64,000 nt of DNA from Novosphingobium sp. (GTDB taxonomy: Bacteria > Pseudomonadota > Alphaproteobacteria > Sphingomonadales > Sphingomonadaceae): NCBI GenBank assembly GCA_020848655.1, contig JADLHU010000162.1, forward strand, positions 1-64,000, written 5' to 3'. Position 1 is the stretch's first letter, and each line of letters starts with the position of its first letter. This document shows positions 51,377 through 60,932 of the stretch, one piece after another. The position numbers were made by a program, and so were the translations under genes. The notes below the pieces were generated by a model. The model saw only the letters and a list, made by a program, of their open reading frames with translations. It ran no database searches and had not been told where the DNA came from.

Positions 51377-52675
51377 CTATCCATACTGGGCCTGCACCAG
51401 ATGCGCGATGCCCAGCCGTTCGAGGATCGGGGTGGGGCACAGGAAGGTCACGCGCACCACCCCGGGCAGGCGGCTGATCTCTATCGATCCGGCGATCGTC
51501 GCGCGGTTGAGGATTTCGTCATAGGGCAGGCCGGTGACCTGCGCGGCGCGCTCCAGCCCGTTTTTGGTGGCGTCGTTCAGCGTCACGCCCGATCCGATGA
51601 AGGTGATCGGCCCGTTCGCCTCGATCTCCTTCTGGCCGTACTTCGCGGCCAGCGCCTCGACCGCGGTCCTGTCCGCGGCGCTGAGCGGCTGGGCCAGCGG
51701 CGGCAGGTCATCGGGCCGCTGAAGCAGGATCGGGCCGTCGATGGCCAGGCCCTTGATCACTTCCACTTCCAGTTCGACTTCGCCCGAAACGTCGGTGGCG
51801 TGCCCCGCGATCTCGCCGTTGCCTTGCTGGGCGTGCATGTCGCCCATATAGATGCCGCCGCCGGGAACCTTGACCGGGCAGATCAGGATCGCACCTTCGC
51901 GCACCGAATTGGTGTCCATGTGGCCATCGGTCTTGTGCGCGTCCAGTTCCTCCTGCGTCATGCCATAGCCATGCGGCGCGCCCAGCAGGAACGAGCCGAA
52001 ATCGCCGGCATTGTGCGAATCAGGCAGATCGCGCGAAGGGGTGGTGCCGATATTGCCCAGGAATGGGCGCATCCGCGATGTCAGCCCGGCGATGTCGGCG
52101 CGCGCGAGCGAAAGGATCGAATGCTGCGCCGACTGCCCTGGCAGCGCGGAAAGGACATCGGCGTCGCCGGCGATGATATTGGCGATGTCCTGCCCGACGG
52201 TCAGCGAGACGGCGTTCTCGCGATCGAGTACGATCACATAGCCGTTGGAAAAGCGGAACGCGCTGACTTCGGCGCCGCACTTGTCGCAGCGCACGGCTTC
52301 GTCGCCGATGCCGTCGACATGGCTGGGCGGGCTGATCTCGCCGCAGTTCGAACAGTGCTTGGCCACGAAGGGGTCGCCCAGATAGCGCCCTTCGACGAAC
52401 TCCATCACGCCCGATGACGTGGCGAGCGAGGTGACTTCCACCTTTTTCAGCTTGATCGCGATGGCATCGCCGATCTCGGCGCCTTCGACCAGGACGGGCC
52501 GGGTCACTTCGTGGCCGCCCTGGAACTTGGGTGTGATCATCGGGCCCCAGCAGCCCGGCGGCGTGCCGGTGCGGATCGTGCCGCCATCCTGCACCGTGCC
52601 GGCGGGCGCGATGCCCGGCCCGACGATACCGCCCGAATATTCGAACACTTCGACAACCGGCTGCGCTTGGGACAT
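51377..52675 (-). CDS. Acetamidase/formamidase family protein
   Basis: 432 residues of the FmdA/AmdA family. Recognised features are PPGCWGPMITPK near the start, the metal/active-site region GDMHAQQGNGEIAG, and EVIKGLAIDGPILL. A CSNCGE...CDKCGA zinc-ribbon-like insert near residues 108-135 is unusual compared with standard formamidases and could bind zinc. It hydrolyses short amides to acid and ammonia. It stands alone between a terminator and a 445-bp intergenic region. Confidence 0.87.
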   Translation of the reverse strand: MSQAQPVVEVFEYSGGIVGPGIAPAGTVQDGGTIRTGTPPGCWGPMITPKFQGGHEVTRPVLVEGAEIGDAIAIKLKKVEVTSLATSSGVMEFVEGRYLGDPFVAKHCSNCGEISPPSHVDGIGDEAVRCDKCGAEVSAFRFSNGYVIVLDRENAVSLTVGQDIANIIAGDADVLSALPGQSAQHSILSLARADIAGLTSRMRPFLGNIGTTPSRDLPDSHNAGDFGSFLLGAPHGYGMTQEELDAHKTDGHMDTNSVREGAILICPVKVPGGGIYMGDMHAQQGNGEIAGHATDVSGEVELEVEVIKGLAIDGPILLQRPDDLPPLAQPLSAADRTAVEALAAKYGQKEIEANGPITFIGSGVTLNDATKNGLERAAQVTGLPYDEILNRATIAGSIEISRLPGVVRVTFLCPTPILERLGIAHLVQAQYG

Positions 52676-53120
52676 GGCTTGGGGATCCTTGCTGGAACGA
52701 AAATTGCGTTCAAAGGCATATCCCCGCCGCTACCGGCGCAAAGGGCAATCCCGCGCCCGACGCTGGCCCGCGCGATTATGTTGCAGTGCGATGAGATTGA
52801 CTGCAGCCAAAGGATAACCGCCGTGCCCTCGCCAGCCGGAATCGTCCGGCTTCGCCGATCGCGCCTGATGCTGGCCGCATGCGGGCGCGGTTGCGGAAAA
52901 TGGCCGGGGCGAAAGCCGGTCAGGCCGGGAAGTGATTACTTTATGCTGCGCTTTGAACTGCAGCATAAAGTGCAGCATAAACGAAGCGTGGCATCGCGCG
53001 GTCAGATGTCCGGCCGCGTTCGCAGGCTGTTTTTTGCAACGCGCCGTAGCGTTCAATGCGTTTGCCCGGTGCGGTGGCGCGGCCCAGAATCCGCTTGTCC
53101 CCCATCAATCGGAAGCGCCC
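52676..53120. other. Intergenic region before the nucleoside hydrolase
   Basis: 445 bp. It carries the promoters of the amidase (-) and the nucleoside-hydrolase-like gene (+). Apart from the GCAGCATAAA repeats at 52940-52981 no gene or structure is convincing. Confidence 0.5.
52940..52981. promoter_or_regulatory. Candidate operator with three half-sites
   Basis: TTTATGCTGC (52940-52949), then its inverse GCAGCATAAA at 52960-52969 and again at 52972-52981. The inverted pair has 10-bp spacing and the direct pair has starts 12 bp apart. It lies 139 bp upstream of the nucleoside-hydrolase-like start. The binding protein is unknown. Confidence 0.6.
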
Positions 53121-54275
53121 ATGATCCCTCGCCGTCTTGCCACGATCTTCCTTGCCGCGTTCGCCGCACTGCTCCTTGCCGCGCCGGCCATGGCCGAAAC
53201 GGCCAGGCGCAAGGTCATCATCGATGACGAAGGCTTCGGCCTGATGCATGTCATGCTGCTCGAAGACCCGGAGGTGGAAGTGCTGGGCCTCACCACGCTG
53301 TCGGGCAATGTCTGGCTTAACCGCGCCACTGCCTATGCCTTGCGCGGGCTGGAGATCATGGGACGCAGCGACGTGCCGGTGGTGCCCGGCGCGAAATTCC
53401 CACTGCTCAATTCCGAAGCGCTGACCGATCGCTGGGAAGCGCTTTACGGCAAGCTCACCTGGAAGGGGGCGTGGATGAAGCAGTGGGTCGAACCCACGCG
53501 CCAAAGCACGCCGCCCTATCGCGGCGCGGACGATCCGGTGGACTTGCCCTGGGGCAACCCGGCCACCCGGCCGCGCGACGAGATCGCGGCGAACTACCTG
53601 ATCCGCATGGTGCGCGCGCATCCCGGTGAGATCACGATCATCGCCGGCGGCCCGCTGACCAACCTTGCACTGGCGCAACGGCTTGATCCCGAATTCGCCG
53701 GGCTGGTGAAGGAACTGATCTATATGGGCGGAAGCTTCAATCCGCATCAGGTGCTGGACAACCGCTCCGCCGCCGAGTTCGCGCGCGAGTTCGCCAATTC
53801 GCCGCGTCGCGAATTCAACATGCGGTTCGACCCGGAAGCCGCGAGCATCGTTTCGCGCAGCCCCTGGCGCAAGCTGACCGTGGTGCCTGTCGATCCGTCC
53901 ACCGGTACGCAGCTTACCCCGGCGCTGGTCGCGCGGCTGACGCGCGCGGCGCGCCCTGCGGTGGCTGGGTTGGTCGGCCGCTATGAACTGGGCTTTCCGC
54001 TATGGGACGAAATCGCCGCCGCCGTCTGGCTGGATCCCGGCGTGGTGACGCGGCACGAAACGCTGCGCGTGGATTATAATACCCAGTTCGGCCCGGGTTA
54101 TGGCGATACGCTATCGTGGCATGCGGCCTATGCGCCGGGACTGGGCGAGCAGAGCGCGCAGGTGGTGCAGGCGGTGGACGCGCGGCGGATGGAGGACCTG
54201 ATCGTCAGGCTGCTCGAAGCCGGTGCCGCCCGGCACAAGCAGGCGTCCGATGCGGCGCCTGTTCCCGCTCCCTGA
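53121..54275 (+). CDS. Exported nucleoside-hydrolase-like protein
   Basis: 384 residues with a signal peptide (cleavage after PAMA, about residue 25), so it acts in the periplasm. The family is inosine-uridine nucleoside hydrolase, as shown by GLTTLSGNVW, IIAGGPLTNLALA, EFNMRFDPEAAS and LWDEIAAAVWLDP. The N-terminal calcium motif DxDxGxDD is altered to DDEGFGLM (from Asp35), which loses two of the usual Asp ligands. Ribosyl hydrolysis is plausible but metal binding may differ. Context: a purine-uptake and xanthine/urate region. Confidence 0.85.
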   Translation: MIPRRLATIFLAAFAALLLAAPAMAETARRKVIIDDEGFGLMHVMLLEDPEVEVLGLTTLSGNVWLNRATAYALRGLEIMGRSDVPVVPGAKFPLLNSEALTDRWEALYGKLTWKGAWMKQWVEPTRQSTPPYRGADDPVDLPWGNPATRPRDEIAANYLIRMVRAHPGEITIIAGGPLTNLALAQRLDPEFAGLVKELIYMGGSFNPHQVLDNRSAAEFAREFANSPRREFNMRFDPEAASIVSRSPWRKLTVVPVDPSTGTQLTPALVARLTRAARPAVAGLVGRYELGFPLWDEIAAAVWLDPGVVTRHETLRVDYNTQFGPGYGDTLSWHAAYAPGLGEQSAQVVQAVDARRMEDLIVRLLEAGAARHKQASDAAPVPAP

Positions 54276-54289
54276 TGGGGCGGCCCTTC

Positions 54290-54318
54290 GGCGAGGCAGC
54301 GCATCGCGCCGCCTCGCC
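54290..54318. terminator. Hairpin between convergent genes
   Basis: Arms GGCGAGGC/GCCTCGCC separated by 13 bp between the nucleoside hydrolase (+) and TonB receptor 3 (-). It has no T-run, so it may only stabilise mRNA ends. Confidence 0.4.
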
Positions 54319-54335
54319 TTCGGGGGGAGAGAGGG

Positions 54336-56573
54336 TCAGAACGAAAAGCGCAGTTCGCCGCCGACGATCCGCGGTTCGTTGATCATCCCGGTCAGGTTGT
54401 TGAAATCGATCGCGCTGATCGAACGGATGGTGTTGGTGATGTTGCGCGCGAAGATCGCCACTTCCAGTCCATCGCTGGTCTTGTACCCCACGCGCGCACC
54501 GCCTTCCAGCAGCGCGCGGCCCCGGAACTCGGCGGCCTCGTACAGGAAGTAGTTGATCGAACTGCGATAGGCCCAGTCGGTGAAGACGAATATCTCGTCG
54601 TCGCCCACCGGGATGCCATAGCGCAGCGTGGCGTTGGCCACCCACTTGGGCGCCTGGGGCAGCGGGTTGCCGTCGATCGATGCGCCGGTGTTGCCGCCAA
54701 TGGTGACGATCGGATCGAGCATGGTGCAGCCACCGCCGCAGGCGCCGACGACCAGCGTCGGGTCCTTGATCTCGGTGTGGTTGTAGCTGCCGCCCAGCGT
54801 GATCGCGAGACCGGCGAAGGGCTTGGCGGAAAGCTCCGCCTCAAGGCCATAGCCCACCGCCTTGTCGGCCGAAAGCAGCCGCGCCGAATTGGTCGCGCCG
54901 CCAACGGCCGTCAGTTGCAGGTCCTTGGTGCGATACCAGTAGCCGTCGAGCGCGAAGTTCAGTTCGCCCGCCAGCGCGCCCTTGATGCCGGCTTCGCCCG
55001 AAATCGTGGTCTGCTTGCCGGCGGTGCTGGGCACGCTGCCGAAGTTCACGCGGTCCTGGATCGCCGGGCCGAGATAGCCCGTGGCGAAGCGCGCATAGAC
55101 ATTGAGGTTCGGTGCGACGGTGTACGTCGCGGAGAGATCCCAGGAGACGTTGTCGCCGCTGACGCGGTTGGTGACGGGCAGGACCACGCCGGGGAACTGC
55201 CCGACGCCGCCGATGAAATCGCGCTTCTTGTCGTTCGAATAGCGCACGCCGCCGCTCAGCGTGAAGTCGGGCGTGACCTTGTATTCGCCCGATGCGAACA
55301 GGCCGTAGTTGCGGTTGCGGTTGCTGTGGATCACATGCGAAACGGTGGCCCCGCTGCCGTCGAAGGCCAGTTCGTTGTAGCCCAGCTTCTGGCGGAAGTA
55401 ATAGGCGCCCACCTGCCAGGTGAAGCCGCCCATGTCTTCCGAGGCGAAGCGCAGTTCCTGGCTGATCTCGCGCGGGCGGGTGACGCCGCCGGTGTTGACC
55501 GGGAACGCCGCCACGTTGATCGCCGGCAGGCTGCATCCGGGGATGAAAGCATAGCACGACGCGCCGTCGATATCGCCGCTGCTTTCGACGCGTGCCTTTT
55601 CATAGGCGCTGACGGAATAGAGCGTGCCCAGGCCTTCCAGCTTGAGGCTGAGGTGCAGGTTGGTGCCCCACTGGCTCAGCGTCTGGCTGGTCAGGCCGTC
55701 GAGGCCGACCGTGTCCTTGTCGAAGCCGGCGTTGAAGTGGTTGCTGCCCTTCTGGAACAGGCCGGCGCGGAAGATGCGCGGCGTGCCATCCAGCTTGCGG
55801 CCGTGGACGTTGAACAGCGCCTCGAACGGCCCGCCTTCGTAGGACAGCAGCAAACGGGCGGCGCGATCGTTATAGCCTTCGAACTTGCGGTCGGCGAGCA
55901 CGCCGGGACCGCTGGCGGTGTTCGTCACCCAATCGTCGCGGCGCTGGACCAGGCCGGCCAGGCGAAAGCCGAAGCCGCCGCCGAGCGGGCCGCCGACCGC
56001 CGCTTCGGCATTGACCGTGTTATAGGTCGCGCCGCTGATCGAAACTTTGCCGCTCAGCGTGTCGCCGGGGCGCGTGCTGTTGAACTTGACCACGCCGGCG
56101 GGCGTGTTGCGGCCGAACAGCGTGCCCTGCGGCCCGCGCAGCACTTCGACCGAAGCAAGGTCGAAGGCCGGGAAGGATTTCAGCATCGGGCTTTCCAGCG
56201 CCACGTCGTCATAGACGACCGAGACGGGCTGGGCCGAGTTGGGATCGAAATCGGTATTGCCAAGCCCGCGAATGTAGAAGCGCGGGAACGTGCGACCGAA
56301 CGAGCTTTCGATTTGCAGGCTTGGCACGCGCGACGACAGGAAGCGGACGTCGAGGCCGCTGGAATTGAGCGTGTCGAGCTTTTCACCACCGAACGATGTG
56401 ACCGCGATCGGCACGTCCACCGCGCGTTCCTCGCGCCGGGTGGCGGTGACGACGATATCGGCGTCGGCGCCTTCGACCTCATCGGCCTGGGCGGCGCTGC
56501 CGATAACGGCCGAAATCGCGATGCAGGAAACCGCCGCGAAACGGCGGAAGCGGTACTGAACCATAGAGTGCAT
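54336..56573 (-). CDS. TonB-dependent receptor 3
   Basis: 745 residues from ATG 56573, with a second ATG at 56564. The signal peptide ends AAQA (about residue 30). The plug contains DIVVTATRREERAVDVPIAV, YDDVALESPML and RGPQGTLFGRNTPAGVV. The barrel ends GGELRFSF. It differs from receptors 1 and 2 in the plug, where PAGVV replaces the usual NTIGGA. Its neighbours handle nucleosides and xanthine, so purine nucleosides or bases are the likely cargo. The divergent LysR gene starts 116 bp away. Confidence 0.9.
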   Translation of the reverse strand: MHSMVQYRFRRFAAVSCIAISAVIGSAAQADEVEGADADIVVTATRREERAVDVPIAVTSFGGEKLDTLNSSGLDVRFLSSRVPSLQIESSFGRTFPRFYIRGLGNTDFDPNSAQPVSVVYDDVALESPMLKSFPAFDLASVEVLRGPQGTLFGRNTPAGVVKFNSTRPGDTLSGKVSISGATYNTVNAEAAVGGPLGGGFGFRLAGLVQRRDDWVTNTASGPGVLADRKFEGYNDRAARLLLSYEGGPFEALFNVHGRKLDGTPRIFRAGLFQKGSNHFNAGFDKDTVGLDGLTSQTLSQWGTNLHLSLKLEGLGTLYSVSAYEKARVESSGDIDGASCYAFIPGCSLPAINVAAFPVNTGGVTRPREISQELRFASEDMGGFTWQVGAYYFRQKLGYNELAFDGSGATVSHVIHSNRNRNYGLFASGEYKVTPDFTLSGGVRYSNDKKRDFIGGVGQFPGVVLPVTNRVSGDNVSWDLSATYTVAPNLNVYARFATGYLGPAIQDRVNFGSVPSTAGKQTTISGEAGIKGALAGELNFALDGYWYRTKDLQLTAVGGATNSARLLSADKAVGYGLEAELSAKPFAGLAITLGGSYNHTEIKDPTLVVGACGGGCTMLDPIVTIGGNTGASIDGNPLPQAPKWVANATLRYGIPVGDDEIFVFTDWAYRSSINYFLYEAAEFRGRALLEGGARVGYKTSDGLEVAIFARNITNTIRSISAIDFNNLTGMINEPRIVGGELRFSF

Positions 56574-56689
56574 TTCCCTGAATGTGTTTTGTGTTGTCGG
56601 AATTCTTGATGCTGCGATGCGGTATACGCTTGACGCGAAGCGATCAAACGCAATGAATTCCACAGACCGTTGCAAAAAAGAGATTGCTC

Positions 56690-57649
56690 ATGCCCACCTT
56701 CTCGCGATTCCTTCGTTACTTCATGGCCGTCGGCAAGCTCGGCTCGATTCGCAAGGCATCGGAAACGCTCAATGTCTCGGCCTCGGCGATCGACCGGCAG
56801 ATCCTGCGTGTGGAAGCCGAACTGGGCATTCCGCTGTTCGAGCGGCTGCCGGGCGGGCTGCGGCTGACGGCGGCGGGCGAACTGATGATGGCGGCGGGCG
56901 GCCGCTGGCAGAAGAACCTGTTCGAACTGCGCGCCCAGATGGAGGACTTGCGCGGGCTGAAGCGCGGCCACGTGGAAATCGCCGTGATCGATGCTCTGGC
57001 CAAGGGCTATGTCCCGCGCATCATCCAGGCGATCCAGAGCGAATACCCCGGCATCTCGATCGGCCTGCGCGTGCTGGAAAACGATGATGTGCGCCATGCC
57101 ATCACGCGCGGCGAGGTGGACTTCGGCATCTTCTTCGAACCGCAGTCCTACAAGGAACTGAGCGTGCGCGCATTCGTGGAGGTGGTGCTGGGCTTCGTTA
57201 CTCCGGTCGGCCATCCCTTTGGCCGTCAGCCCGAAACGCGCTTTGCCGCCTGCGCCGACATGAAGCTGATCGTCCCCGCGGAACCGCTGGCGCTGTGCCA
57301 GCAAGTCTCGGTGCTCGAAGGATCATCGGGCATCGCGCTGAACAAGGTGGCCACCAGCGACAACATCCAGATGATCTCGTCGCTGGTCGCGCAGGGCATT
57401 GGCGTCGGCATCCTGACTTCGCTCGACGTCGTCACCGAAGTGCGCGCCGGGGTGCTCTCGTTCATTCGCATTTCCGATCCGGTCCTGCGCCCGATGACGC
57501 TGGCGCTGTGCACCGCCGCCGCGCGCACGCCATCGCACGCGGCCGGTATCGTGCTGGCCGAGATCGAGAACACCTTTCACGAACTGGGGTTTCCCGTGTC
57601 GCTGGATCAGAAAATCGCGGGGGATCAGAACGTGCAGGGCGCGGCCTGA
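56690..57649 (+). CDS. LysR-type regulator of the purine region
   Basis: 319 residues from ATG 56690 (a TTG 6 bp upstream is unlikely). The HTH is FLRYFMAVGKLGSIRKASETLNVSASAIDRQI, read in parts as MAVGKLGSIRKASETLN and SASAIDRQILRVEAELG. An effector domain follows. It is divergent to TonB receptor 3 and convergent with xdhC, whose 3' end it overlaps by 25 bp. It probably controls the receptor and may respond to a purine or urate. No clear T-N11-A box was chosen. Confidence 0.88.
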   Translation: MPTFSRFLRYFMAVGKLGSIRKASETLNVSASAIDRQILRVEAELGIPLFERLPGGLRLTAAGELMMAAGGRWQKNLFELRAQMEDLRGLKRGHVEIAVIDALAKGYVPRIIQAIQSEYPGISIGLRVLENDDVRHAITRGEVDFGIFFEPQSYKELSVRAFVEVVLGFVTPVGHPFGRQPETRFAACADMKLIVPAEPLALCQQVSVLEGSSGIALNKVATSDNIQMISSLVAQGIGVGILTSLDVVTEVRAGVLSFIRISDPVLRPMTLALCTAAARTPSHAAGIVLAEIENTFHELGFPVSLDQKIAGDQNVQGAA

Positions 57650-58611
57650 GTGGCGGTGGCCTGAGTGGTGGCGGCCTGGGCTGGAGCGGGCCGGTCTGCG
57701 CGCAATTGCAGCAGTTGCGCCAGCGTGGCGATGGCGATCACGTCGGGTTCCTTGCCGACCACGCCGTCGATGCCGATCGGGCAGCACAGCCGTGCTCGCG
57801 CCGCATCGTCGATGCCGTCGCGCGCCAGCCGCGAGAGGAACCGGGCGCGTTTGGTGGCCGAGCCGATCAGCCCGATGAAGGCCACGGGCGCGCGGCGCAG
57901 CGCCGCCAGCGTGAGCCGGTAATCCAGCGCATGGTCATGCGTCAGGATCACGATCGCGGCGTCATCGGGCGCATCGGCCACGCATTGTTCCACTGCGCGT
58001 TCGGGCACCAGCGTCACGCCGGGGATCGAATCGAACAGCGGGCGCGTGTCGAACCAGGCGAGGCGGAACGGCAGCCGTTCGGCATGTTGGGCGATGGCCT
58101 GGCCGACATGGCCCGCACCGAACAGGTAAAGCGGACGACGGTTCTGGCCGATCGTCTCGGCGAAGCGGGTGCCGGCCTCGGGCCGATCGCCGCGCGCCGA
58201 TAGCGGCCGCGTCTCTGCCTCGTCGTCGATCCAGCGTTCGACGTGGCCGGGGGCCAGGCGTGAGACCAGCGTGCGGCCTTCGCCCGCGCCGCCCAGCCAG
58301 TCGAGCCGCAGCGGATCGAGATGCTCCACCAGCAGCCGTACGCGCCCGCCGCAGCACTGGCCCAGCAGCGGGCCAAGCGGGAAATCCTGCACGCGCCAGG
58401 TGCCGGGCGCGAGCGCCAGGACAGCGCGGGCTTGCTCCATCGCGTGGAATTCCAGGCTGCCCCCGCCGATCGTGCCGGCGATGCCCTCGGCGGTGACGAG
58501 CATCCGCGTGCCCGCCCCGCGCGGCGCGGAGCCTTCGGTCGCCAGCACGCTGACCATGGCGATGGGCGCGGCGGGGCGGCGCTGGCGCAAGTGGTCCAGC
58601 CAGTCGGTCAT
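57625..58611 (-). CDS. xdhC: XdhC molybdenum-cofactor insertion factor
   Basis: 328 residues. The N-terminal XdhC_CoxI part has VSVLATEGSAPRGAGTRMLVT and GTIGGGSLEFHAM, a GQCCGGRV cysteine pair, and the C-terminal Rossmann part has LYLFGAGHVGQAIAQHA. It binds Moco, aids its sulfuration, and inserts it into XdhB. The ATG overlaps the xdhB stop by 4 bp. A Gln/Thr/Ala-rich tail forms the C-terminus, which overlaps the LysR gene on the other strand. Confidence 0.93.
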   Translation of the reverse strand: MTDWLDHLRQRRPAAPIAMVSVLATEGSAPRGAGTRMLVTAEGIAGTIGGGSLEFHAMEQARAVLALAPGTWRVQDFPLGPLLGQCCGGRVRLLVEHLDPLRLDWLGGAGEGRTLVSRLAPGHVERWIDDEAETRPLSARGDRPEAGTRFAETIGQNRRPLYLFGAGHVGQAIAQHAERLPFRLAWFDTRPLFDSIPGVTLVPERAVEQCVADAPDDAAIVILTHDHALDYRLTLAALRRAPVAFIGLIGSATKRARFLSRLARDGIDDAARARLCCPIGIDGVVGKEPDVIAIATLAQLLQLRADRPAPAQAATTQATATQAAPCTF

Positions 58612-60932
58612 TCCGCCCTCGCCGGCGTGCCCCGGTGCGCGGCGATTGCCGCCAGCACGCGCTCGGGCGTGGCTGGCGCGTCAAGGTCGGGCAGCGCGCG
58701 CCGATCGGGCGCGACCGCCGCGATGGCCTGGCCGATCGCCGCGAAGACCGAGATCGCCAGCATGAACGGCGGCTCGCCCACCGCCTTGGAGCGGTGGATG
58801 GTCGGCTGCGTATTGTCGCCATCCCACAGGGCGATGGCAAGGCGAGCGGCGCGGTCGGACGCGGTGGGGATCTTGTAGGTGGCCGGCGAGTGGGTGAGCA
58901 GGCGGCCGGCGGCGTCGAAAACCAGTTCCTCGCTGGTCAGCCAGCCCTGTCCCTGCACGAAGCCGCCTTCGATCTGGCCAAGGTCTATCGCCGGGTTCAG
59001 CGATCGGCCGACATCGTGGAGGATATCCACCGCCAGCACACGATGCTCGCCGGTCAGCGTGTCGACGATCACTTCGGAAACGGCGGCGCCATAGGCGAAG
59101 TAATAGAACGGGCGGCCGTGATGCGCGGCGCGGTCATAGGCGATGTCGGGCGTGGCGTAGAACCCTGTCGCCGCCAGCGAGACGCGGCCCATGTGGGCCT
59201 TGCGGCACAAGTCGGCAAAGCTCAGCACGGTGTCGCCCGCGATCACGCCAGCGGGCGTGAAGCGCACGTCCGCTTCGGCGCAGCCAAAGGCGCGCGCGGC
59301 AAAGGCGGCCAGCCGGTCGCGGATCGCCCAGGCCGCGTTGTGCGCCGCCATGCCGTTGAGATCGGCGCCCGAAGATGCGGCGGTGGCAGAGGTGTTGGGC
59401 ACTTTGTCGGTGCGGGTGGAGGTGATGCGCACGGCCGCGATCGGCAGCGCGAACACGTCGGCCACGACTTGTGCCACTTTCACCATCAGCCCCTGGCCCA
59501 TCTCGGTGCCGCCGTGGTTCACCTGCACGCTGCCATCGGCATAGGCCAGCACCAGCGCGCCAGCCTGGTTGAGATGCGTGGTGGTGAAGCTGATCCCGAA
59601 CTTTACCGGTGTCAGCGCGATGCCTCGTTTCAGCACCGGACTGCGCGCATTGAACGCGGTGATGGCGGCGCGGCGGGCGTCATAGCGCGCTGTCGTGCGC
59701 AGGCGATCGATCAGCGCAGGCGCGATATTGTCGGCCACGGTCATGCCATAGGGCGTCACGTCGCGGCCCGGCGCATAGAGATTGGCCTGCCGCACCGCCA
59801 GCGAATCCAGCCCCAGGTGCGCGGCCACCGCCTCTATCACGCGCTCTATCGCCAGCATCCCCTGCGGCCCGCCGAAGCCGCGAAAGGCGGTGGCGGATAC
59901 GGTGTTGGTCTTCAACCGGCTGGACAGGATTTCCACAGCCGGCAGCCAATAGCAATTGTCGGCGTGGAACATCGCGCGGTCGTTGATCGCGGGCGAAAGA
60001 TCCACCGTCGCGCCGCAACGCGAGGCGAGCGCGAGCGCGAGGCCCAGGATGCGTCCCTCGCCATCGAAGCCGACATCGAAATCGACGCGGAATTCGTGGC
60101 GCTTGCCGGTCATCACCATGTCGTCATCACGGTCGGCGCGGATCTTGGCGGGGCGGCCGGTCAGGCCCGCCACCAGCGCGGCGGCGGCGGCGAACAGCGC
60201 GGCCTGCGTTTCCTTGCCGCCGAACGCGCCGCCCATGCGCCGCACTTCGACGGTGACATCGGCATGGGTCAGCCCCAGCACTTTGGCGACAAGGTGCTGC
60301 ACTTCGCTGGGGTGCTGGGTGGAGGACAGCACATGGACTTGCCCGTGCTCGTGCGGGGTCGCCACCGCGACCTGTCCTTCGAGGTAGAAATGATCCTGCC
60401 CACCCATCGCGAAGCGACCGGACAGGCGATGCGGCGCGCCGGCGAGCGCGGCGGGCGCATCGCCGCGCGCCATGCGCTGCGCCGGCTCGATCGCACTGCC
60501 GGCGGCCTCGGCGTCCTCGATGGACAGGATGGGCGGCAGCGGGTCATACGTGATGCGGCCCAGCCGCGCGGCCTTGCGCGCGGCAAGGTGGCTGGTCGCC
60601 GCGACAAGGAACAGCGGCTGGCCGACATGGATCGCGGTGCCATCGGCCATCAACCGATCGTCGCCCGCCACCGGGCTGACATCGTTGATGCCGGGAATAT
60701 CGGCAGCGGTGTAGACCGCGACCACGCCCGGCGCGGCGCGCACCGCGTCCAGGTCCATCGCGGCGATGCGCGCGTGCGCCTGCGCGCCCTGCCCGAAGGC
60801 GAGGTGGAGCATGTCCACCGGCTCGGCCACATCGTCGACATAGCGCGCCGTGCCGGTAACGTGGAGCAGCGCGCTGTCGTGCGGCAGCGAAGGCCGGGCG
60901 CGCACCGGCTTGCCGGAATCGCGCTCAGCCAT
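58608..60932 (-). CDS. xdhB: Xanthine dehydrogenase, molybdopterin-binding subunit
   Basis: 774 residues from ATG 60932. The large catalytic subunit contains GTARYVDD at the start, then RRMGGAFGGKE, FRGFGGPQGM, NHGGTEMGQG and KAVGEPPFMLAIS with the catalytic Glu. It oxidises hypoxanthine and xanthine to urate with the FAD/Fe-S subunit. The ATG overlaps the xdhA end by 8 bp. In many bacteria the large subunit is called XdhB and the small one XdhA, as used here. Confidence 0.95.
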   Translation of the reverse strand: MAERDSGKPVRARPSLPHDSALLHVTGTARYVDDVAEPVDMLHLAFGQGAQAHARIAAMDLDAVRAAPGVVAVYTAADIPGINDVSPVAGDDRLMADGTAIHVGQPLFLVAATSHLAARKAARLGRITYDPLPPILSIEDAEAAGSAIEPAQRMARGDAPAALAGAPHRLSGRFAMGGQDHFYLEGQVAVATPHEHGQVHVLSSTQHPSEVQHLVAKVLGLTHADVTVEVRRMGGAFGGKETQAALFAAAAALVAGLTGRPAKIRADRDDDMVMTGKRHEFRVDFDVGFDGEGRILGLALALASRCGATVDLSPAINDRAMFHADNCYWLPAVEILSSRLKTNTVSATAFRGFGGPQGMLAIERVIEAVAAHLGLDSLAVRQANLYAPGRDVTPYGMTVADNIAPALIDRLRTTARYDARRAAITAFNARSPVLKRGIALTPVKFGISFTTTHLNQAGALVLAYADGSVQVNHGGTEMGQGLMVKVAQVVADVFALPIAAVRITSTRTDKVPNTSATAASSGADLNGMAAHNAAWAIRDRLAAFAARAFGCAEADVRFTPAGVIAGDTVLSFADLCRKAHMGRVSLAATGFYATPDIAYDRAAHHGRPFYYFAYGAAVSEVIVDTLTGEHRVLAVDILHDVGRSLNPAIDLGQIEGGFVQGQGWLTSEELVFDAAGRLLTHSPATYKIPTASDRAARLAIALWDGDNTQPTIHRSKAVGEPPFMLAISVFAAIGQAIAAVAPDRRALPDLDAPATPERVLAAIAAHRGTPARAE

